NCBI GenBank assembly: GCA_026686845.1
Contig: JAIVEN010000003.1
Coordinates: 6,326,501 to 6,390,500 of the forward strand
Origin: Adenanthera pavonina
Lineage: Eukaryota > Streptophyta > Magnoliopsida > Fabales > Fabaceae
Direction of reading: 5' to 3'
Length of the DNA: 64,000 nt
In this document: one piece after another, positions 58,405 to 64,000 of the stretch
How the letters are laid out: each line of letters begins with the position of its first letter
Position numbering within the stretch: position 1 is the stretch's first letter
Translations under genes and position numbers: made by a program
The notes under the pieces: model-generated
Seen by the model: the letters and a program-made list of their open reading frames with translations, nothing else
What the model was told of the DNA's origin: nothing
The model's database searches: none

Positions 58405-59995
58405 TTTAACAAATTAATTAATGTTGGCGGGGAACTGTTTCCCTCATTTTTAATTCACTACTTTATGGTTTTAAGTCAATTAATTAGTCCAAAAAGTCAG
58501 TATTCCAAGTACGATAAACTTTAGGAAGTAGGAACATGGAGCAGCTGCCCTTTTAATCTGGTGATGAGGAATAGTTCCTGCATGGACCTTCAATGGTTGG
58601 GGATTCCGTACATTGGCTGAGGTGGAGAAGTAACGGCGCAATGATGAGAGAAATAATACTGTGGTGTCGCATCCAAGACTTGGATTATAATTTTCTTCTC
58701 TTTTAAAAATCAAAAGTTTCAGAGTTTACGTACGGGAGTATTATAAGTTTTATATAAACAAATACACGACCTAACTGTAATTGTTATGTTATATATTTGT
58801 GGGCATAGATATTGACTCCATGGTTATGCCTATAAGACATTATTTGTACGACTAATCTGTGTATCCTAGCTATATAAAAATTATTAGTGTATAAAGCATA
58901 ATATGTTATTTTTTAATCATAATTAATTAACAAATAGGTGTGATAGACTGAATATCTGAAAAAAGATCCATATCAAATCAGCACATTCCATGCTTATACA
59001 CAGCTCTAGCTAACAACTGCACAAACTAATAAGAAAGCTAAAATGACAATAATAACTATAGTGTCTATAGTTAATGTGTACTGTGCTGAAAATTAAAATG
59101 AGATGAAATTACAATAAAATTTAAAAGCACACACATATATTCCCCCAATTTCAATAATTATTACTTTGCAGTTACGCATATATATTAAGAAAGTTAATAA
59201 ATAATTTAAAAAATAATAAAATTTAATTATATTTTACTATGATGTCCTTTTTAATTATATAGTACTATTTAATATTTTTTTATTTCTTTATTATTGTTAT
59301 TGTATTTGAAGATAAATTTATCAAAATAATTAATGTTATATTAAAAATTGTTTAGTGATAATTATTTTTTTGAAACATTAAAAAAAAAAAAGGTAAATGA
59401 CAATTGTATTTTGACAGCGAAGGGAACAGAAAAGTTTGGGAAGATAAGCATGGGCAGGCTAGGTTTGATGGTCCACGATAGGCACTCATATTAATTCTTG
59501 CTTTTGGAGCAAAAGACAAAGGTATAAGGATTGACGATCCCTAGGCGAGTTTGCTTTGCACTCTACTGTTAAACCGCTTTTTCCTTTATTCCTACGAAGT
59601 GAGAGGGTGAAGATGCATGACGATGATTATCTTATCTGTCTACATACCTCCATACTATTAGTATAGCGATAATCTTTTTCTCCCATTCTTCCCCCTTCCT
59701 TTCCATTTCAAACCAAAAGCGCTTAAAATAACGTTCACACCGCAATCTGGATCCTTTGCATTCTTAGTTTCTGGTTCTAAATTAACGCGCAACTCTCATG
59801 AACATGCATGTGCAAGATGCCAACTGTCACTGCTTTTAATTAAGACGTTTCAAAAATATATAATATTATGTCGATTGAAATTTATATATGTTCCCCCAAG
59901 TATTTTACTTCAGTATTTCGACTCAAAATCAACTAGCATAAGAATTTTATGCTATCCCAAACTTTAGGGAGCAAATTATAAAATAACAACAGTTA

Positions 59996-60177
59996 GTACC
60001 CGTTTAGTTTGCCTTTTTGTAAAAATATTTTTAAAATAACCACAATTTATAAAAATAAAATTTGGATAAAAGTAGAGAAGTTTACTGAAAAACTGTTTGG
60101 ATAAAAAAGGAGATTATGATGGTTAGAAAGTACAATTTGATTGGTAAAAATGCAAACCAAATAAGCCCTTACTCTAT
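59996..60177. mobile_element. Small hAT-like MITE (same family as 9362-9548)
   Basis: Shared sequence includes 'aaaataa..acaatttataaaaat', 'gtttggataaaaa' and the end 'aaatgcaaaccaaataagcc'. Ends are imperfect inverted repeats (GTTTAGTTTGCC and, inverted, GGCTTATTTGGTTTGC). Non-coding. Confidence 0.5.
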
Positions 60178-60729
60178 AATCCAACACGCCCTTAATGGGG
60201 AGGAAAAAGATATCCGTTTGGATAACTATGCATGTATCACAGAATAATATTGACTAGACTTGGGAGGATTTAATCAAGATTTATATAATTAATTTATAAT
60301 TATAGTAATATCTATGCTGTGATTTTGTAGCAAACTCCGTCCCACTTGCCATTTTTCCGCTGTACATATCTGAATGAATGCGGAGCCGGTCACGCCAATT
60401 TTTTAATTAGCCGTAAAATTCCCTGTTCCATCTGAGTCCTTAATACATCAAGCTGGGTCAGACTCGATCAATATGTCCACTTTGTTTCTCTATTCAACGT
60501 CTTGTGAAGCAGTGCTTCTTGAATAGTTTGATTGGACAAGGAAACTGAGATAGAAGACAAACAAAATATGCATGGTTAGTAACAACAAAACGATTGTCCA
60601 TCATAAAGTCCGTCCCTATTGCCGTCTGCTATACTTTCGGAATCCAAAGGGATCGGAATAGGATTATAATTAAGGACCCTTGATTGTTATTGTGGATGCT
60701 CCCTCCACTCAAGTACATAGCAGCATCAT

Positions 60730-60740
60730 CTTATATAAGA
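60730..60740 (+). promoter_or_regulatory. TATA box of the protein kinase gene
   Basis: CTTATATAAGA lies about 56-66 bases upstream of the kinase ATG at 60796, a plausible spacing for a short leader. Confidence 0.6.
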
Positions 60741-60795
60741 AAGATTGAAGGTAGCAGCAAGCCAATTAGCATCAATCAGGTGGGGTGGAGAGAAA

Positions 60796-62820
60796 ATGAA
60801 CACTAGGTTCAGAGACAGCCCTGAAATTCTCCAGAGCATGGCCTCTCCACAACTATCTCGGCAATCATCCAAATCGAGTAGGAGGCCGAAGCAACTGGTG
60901 GAGGAGCCAAGCCCTGTTCCTAGCGGATGCTGCCGAGGTTTCGCCAATGTCAAGACCACGGGACCAACTATGTCAACCTTGCAACACCAGCAGCGGCTCC
61001 AACATTCTAAGAGACTTGAACTAAAGGTACTGTACTCCCATCTCTCACATCATGAATCAATCTCAATATCAGACCAAATTTCAGCTGTAAAATGAATGTG
61101 TCCCGCAACACAAAACAAAGAGGTTGCCACATCTGGGACACCCAAAGATACCTCACAGTTTCAGTCTTGGTCTTCAAATTAGAGTAGGGATGGGTGGTGT
61201 GTTGTTGGGTTGCAAAAGTAAGGATTGGGCCGATATAAAGTTGTTGAATGATGGAGCTATTGGCCTTTTTGTCCTTGGGGGGCATATTTCCTGACATGGG
61301 TCACAACTTCATTTGCTGTTTAGAAAAATCCTGAAATTCAGCTTTGGGAATGTGATTGATTTTGATTTAGGAAGTGGAATGGTGTGGAATTAATTAATTA
61401 GTTTGTTTGGTTTTGTAGGTGGCAGATTTGGAAAAAGAAGTGCAGAGGCAAACAGAAATGCGAATCATGTACAGGAAAAGAATGGAAAGAACGCAGGACT
61501 ATCTGAGATACTGCCTCCAAATAGCACAAGAGAATGGGATAATGGACCTCATTGTCCACTACAAAGGCGAACTCCAACAGTCCCCTTTATCAGTGCGCAC
61601 CGTCAACTCCACCAATAGTCCTCGGATTCCCTCTCCCGTCCACCACCACGACCACCCAGATCTTGCAGCCATTGTCGATCAAGCCAAAATCAATGGATGG
61701 TACATTGATCCAACTGAGGTCAGTACATAAGATAAAAGCTATCTATTATTTATATTGATCAATTAATGGCATTCATTAGTTGCATTCTACTGCAATATTA
61801 CAGATTCAACTGGAAGACAAGATAGGAGAAGGAACCACGGCGGAGATATACAGAGCGTCATGGCGAGGATACGATGTGGCGGTGAAGTGCTTATCTACGG
61901 AGTTTTTCCGAACAAACGCGAACGGCGTCGTATTCTTTGCTCAAGAGGTAGAGACGCTGTCGAGGCAGAGGCACCGTTTTGTGCTTCAGCTGATGGGGGC
62001 ATGCCTGGAGCCTCCCCACCACGCGTGGGTGGTGACCGAGTATCTGAGCACCACCCTGAAGGATTGGCTTCACGGCCCCGGCAAGAGACGCAGAGAGAGA
62101 CAAATCCCACTTCCTTCCCTGAAAGACAGGGTGAAGAGGGCTCTGGAGATTGCTCAAGCCATGCAGTATCTGCACGAACAAAAGCCCAAGGTCATCCACC
62201 GTGACCTCAAACCCAGCAACATTTTCTTGGACGACTGCCTCCACGTCAGAATTGCCGACTTCGGTCATGCCCGTTTCTTGGGTGACCAAGAAATGGCCCT
62301 CACCGGTGAAACAGGCATGCCATATATGTGTGTGTATATATATGTATATGCTATCTCTCTTAATTGCTTTCTTGGTGTGAATAAATTCACTGAATTGTTT
62401 TATTCAGGAACATACGTGTACATGGCACCGGAAGTGATACGATGCGAGCCTTATAATGAAAAGTGTGATGTATACAGTTTTGGGGTAATACTGAACGAGC
62501 TTGTAACTGGAAATCACCCTTACATTGAGACAGACTTCGGTCCTACCAAGGTGGAGTATATTTTGTGGATTGATTTTTGATAATTAATACGAGCAAATTA
62601 GTGATGTGGTTTTTGAATGGTGATGATTAATTAGATTGCAATGGAAGTAGTGGAGGGCAAGCTGAGGCCGATGCTTCCGGAGGATAGGGATCATGGGGAA
62701 TTGGAGGAGGTGGTGCAACTGATCCGAGGATGTTGGGATGGAAATCCATCAATGAGACCATCGTTCGCAGCCATCACTGGAAGCCTCAAAGCTGACATAA
62801 ACAGGGTAGGGCGTCTTTGA
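60796..62820 (+). CDS. Raf-like protein kinase with N-terminal coiled coil
   Basis: A soluble Ser/Thr (possibly dual-specificity) protein kinase of the plant Raf-like/TKL type. Exons are 60796-61026, 61419-61718, 61804-62314, 62408-62550 and 62635-62820, giving 456 residues. Residues 1-77 are Ser/Arg/Gln-rich. A helix likely to coil follows at about 78-105 (DLEKEVQRQTEMRIMYRKRM). The kinase domain runs from about 178 to the end: GEGTTAE loop, VAVK with catalytic K205, E225 of helix C, HRD at 309-311, DFG at 329-331, then MAPE and DVYSFGVIL. All key residues are present, so the kinase should be active. No signal peptide or membrane segment is seen. Intron 3 begins with GC instead of GT. The final exon could be extended by an unseen intron at AACAGG|GTAGG, but the TGA at 62818-62820 is a good end. 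Substrates are unknown. Confidence 0.88.
62315..62407 (+). other. Apparent GC-AG intron in the kinase gene
   Basis: Exon 3 must end in phase 1 to join GA-ACA-TAC of exon 4 (reading GTYVYMAPE). The only position in reach with the right phase is ACAG|GCATGC, giving a GC donor; the acceptor is TTATTCAG. Nearby GT dinucleotides either break the frame or create a TGA at the junction. GC-AG introns are a known minority class in plants. Confidence 0.7.
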
Positions 62821-63100
62821 AGTGGCTGGCTGCCTAGCTAGTGTCAAAAAGCCACCCATTGGTGCTGTTACTATGACTCCCTGCTACCCAACATTTGAGA
62901 ATAGTGAATCCCTCCACTCCAGCTACTAGTATTGTTTCATATTTTGATTATTATTGGTCATTTATTCTTGTTTTCTTTTTCACTCAATTCCGCCTGCAAA
63001 AAAGGTCCGCATGGTCGGGGCTGGAAGGGAAATGGCTCGGGGCGAATGATTAATTAAATAACGTCTCCCATCACTCACGCCACATACACATGAATGAAGA
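62821..63100. other. 3' flank of the kinase gene
   Basis: Probable 3' UTR and a short spacer before the LTR. No coding sequence and no clear polyadenylation signal. Confidence 0.5.
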
Positions 63101-63622
63101 CGGTGAACACACACCACACTCCGTGCAGTTGTACGGTTCTAGAACCTCAATAAAAATGAAAAATTCGTTCAGTTTTTGAAAATCCCATACGGAAAGAATA
63201 AAAGGTAGGGAAGATATACATAACGATCGAGAAATATACTTCCACTTAGAGAGAATAAAATAAATCACAGCCGGTAGAAACAAAATCACTCAGACTTTGT
63301 TTACTGGTTCACCGTAGACACACTCTGGAAGGAAAATTAAGAGGAAGAGCGAGAGCATTTTTACAAGAGAAAGAAGAGAGAGAGAGTCTCAGAGAACCAA
63401 GCGTTACTCCAAAATGAATCGAAAACCCTTTCTGAATAAACTCATCCTTCTTCTTTGCTCCACGCACACACACGTTCACTTAAAATTCTCGTGCATGTAG
63501 TGTGAGGGAGTGGTTCACATTAACCGTTCCCTCCCTCTCTAAATAAAATATAATTATTTATTTTATTTTGGGTCTGTGCCCTTTTGTTTAGACTCTATAC
63601 CCATCAAGGGTGTAACCCAACA
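63100..63622 (-). repeat. 3' LTR of a copia-type element continuing past the right edge
   Basis: The right boundary is clear: on the minus strand a purine-rich GTGAGTGGAAGA is followed by TGTTGGGTTACACCC, the usual polypurine tract plus TG start of a copia LTR. The left boundary is uncertain (candidate TG near 63104). The segment contains purine repeats (63368-63386) and ends 0.28 kb downstream of the kinase stop. Orientation is minus, so the rest of the element should lie to the right. Confidence 0.6.
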
Positions 63623-64000
63623 TCTTCCACTCACACTTGATGGGTTAACCTCTTACAATTCTTCCTTTCCATTTCATACTAAGTATTCTACCATGACCGC
63701 ATGGGCATGACTTCTATAATTAGGTATTCTTATCTAGAAATCCTTTTCAAGGACCAGTATAGAATTACCTTATGTATTTTGCATTTATTTTGTTCATGTA
63801 TTATGCCTTGAATGTCCTAGATTTACCCATATACACTTTTATCCATGACAAATCTAATCCCTCATAAGTTTTTATATAAACTTAGATTGCCTAACTCTTG
63901 TATACTTAGTGTCTACGCTTAAGATGTTAACATCATAATTTCTTAACGGACATGTCTTAGACAGCAGTATAAGTGTGTATATATTCGGATAATCTTCCTT
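63623..64000 (-). mobile_element. Internal 3' end of the copia-type element, truncated by the window edge
   Basis: This AT-rich stretch adjoins the LTR at 63622 and carries no clear protein frame. It would be the untranslated stretch between pol and the 3' LTR. Identification rests on its position next to the polypurine tract. Confidence 0.45.

Larger units (their letters stand above)
55409..60725. other. Long intergenic region with scattered repeats
   Basis: The first few hundred bases are likely 3' UTR of the BG1-like gene. Bases 56640-57480 are locally GC-richer and end with 'tctctgtctcctcttattttgaataaaat', reminiscent of a LINE 3' end, but I cannot read a domain. A MITE-like element lies at 58128-58404 and a small hAT-like MITE at about 59996-60177. 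Elsewhere I see nothing that I can name. Confidence 0.4.

Noticed and set aside
60645..60668. miR393-like TCCAAAGGGATCG
   Set aside because: Only the first 13 bases match; the rest differs and no pairing arm is seen nearby.
61860..62289. Open frames overlapping kinase exon 3 in other frames and strand
   Set aside because: They are shadows of the GC-richer kinase exon; the kinase frame has every catalytic motif.
1..64000. CRISPR arrays, toxin-antitoxin pairs, phage or plasmid systems, tRNA and rRNA genes
   Set aside because: The window is plant nuclear DNA. No regularly spaced palindromic repeats, no tRNA cloverleaf and no rRNA segment was seen. Met-tRNA-like sequences at 12.95 and 46.29 kb are retroelement primer-binding sites.

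Overview
The window is nuclear DNA from a flowering plant, almost certainly a eudicot. The evidence is GT-AG introns, WRKY, Alfin-like, RWP-RK and BIG GRAIN 1-like genes that exist only in plants, AT-rich intergenic DNA, many MITEs, and Ty1-copia elements primed by initiator Met-tRNA. I could not fix the genus. No prokaryotic operon, CRISPR array or plasmid feature is present.

Intact genes, left to right: a WRKY50/51-type transcription factor (1942-2837, minus, 3 exons, WRKYGKK variant); a class II cytosolic small heat-shock protein with TATA box and heat-shock elements (7285-7758, minus); a mitochondrial carrier like SLC25A44 (19637-20677, plus, one coding exon, probable 5' UTR intron); an Alfin-like PHD-finger histone reader (27091-31754, minus, 5 exons); an RKD-type RWP-RK transcription factor (35517-37085, minus, 6 exons); a BIG GRAIN 1-like protein (54032-55408, plus); and a coiled-coil/Raf-like protein kinase (60796-62820, plus, 5 exons, one apparent GC-AG intron). 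Reading frames stay open across every splice junction proposed for these genes.

Broken genes and mobile DNA fill much of the rest. A 5'-truncated second class II sHSP lies at 17271-17475. Methionine sulfoxide reductase B exons and a bHLH helix exon sit at 13.4-15.1 kb on the same strand as a Helitron-like 3' terminus at about 17014, suggesting gene capture. A dead omega-amidase (NIT2-type) gene is spread over 37.65-47.45 kb and split by a complete but defective 5.07-kb copia element (41697-46765, ACCTA target duplication). Others are a short copia-type element carrying a nested solo LTR (11.46-13.39 kb), two RNase H-bearing LINE remnants (one with a hAT-like element inside), a copia LTR running off the right edge, and several MITEs, including a 179-bp Mutator-type MITE with a perfect 9-bp duplication and a MITE nested in its own family.

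The genes are not an operon or a cluster and share no visible pathway; they are ordinary plant loci separated by repeat-rich DNA. I found no convincing new multi-gene system. The most informative items are the putative Helitron capture, the decayed omega-amidase locus, the GC-AG intron, the RKD locus, and the well-preserved non-autonomous transposons.
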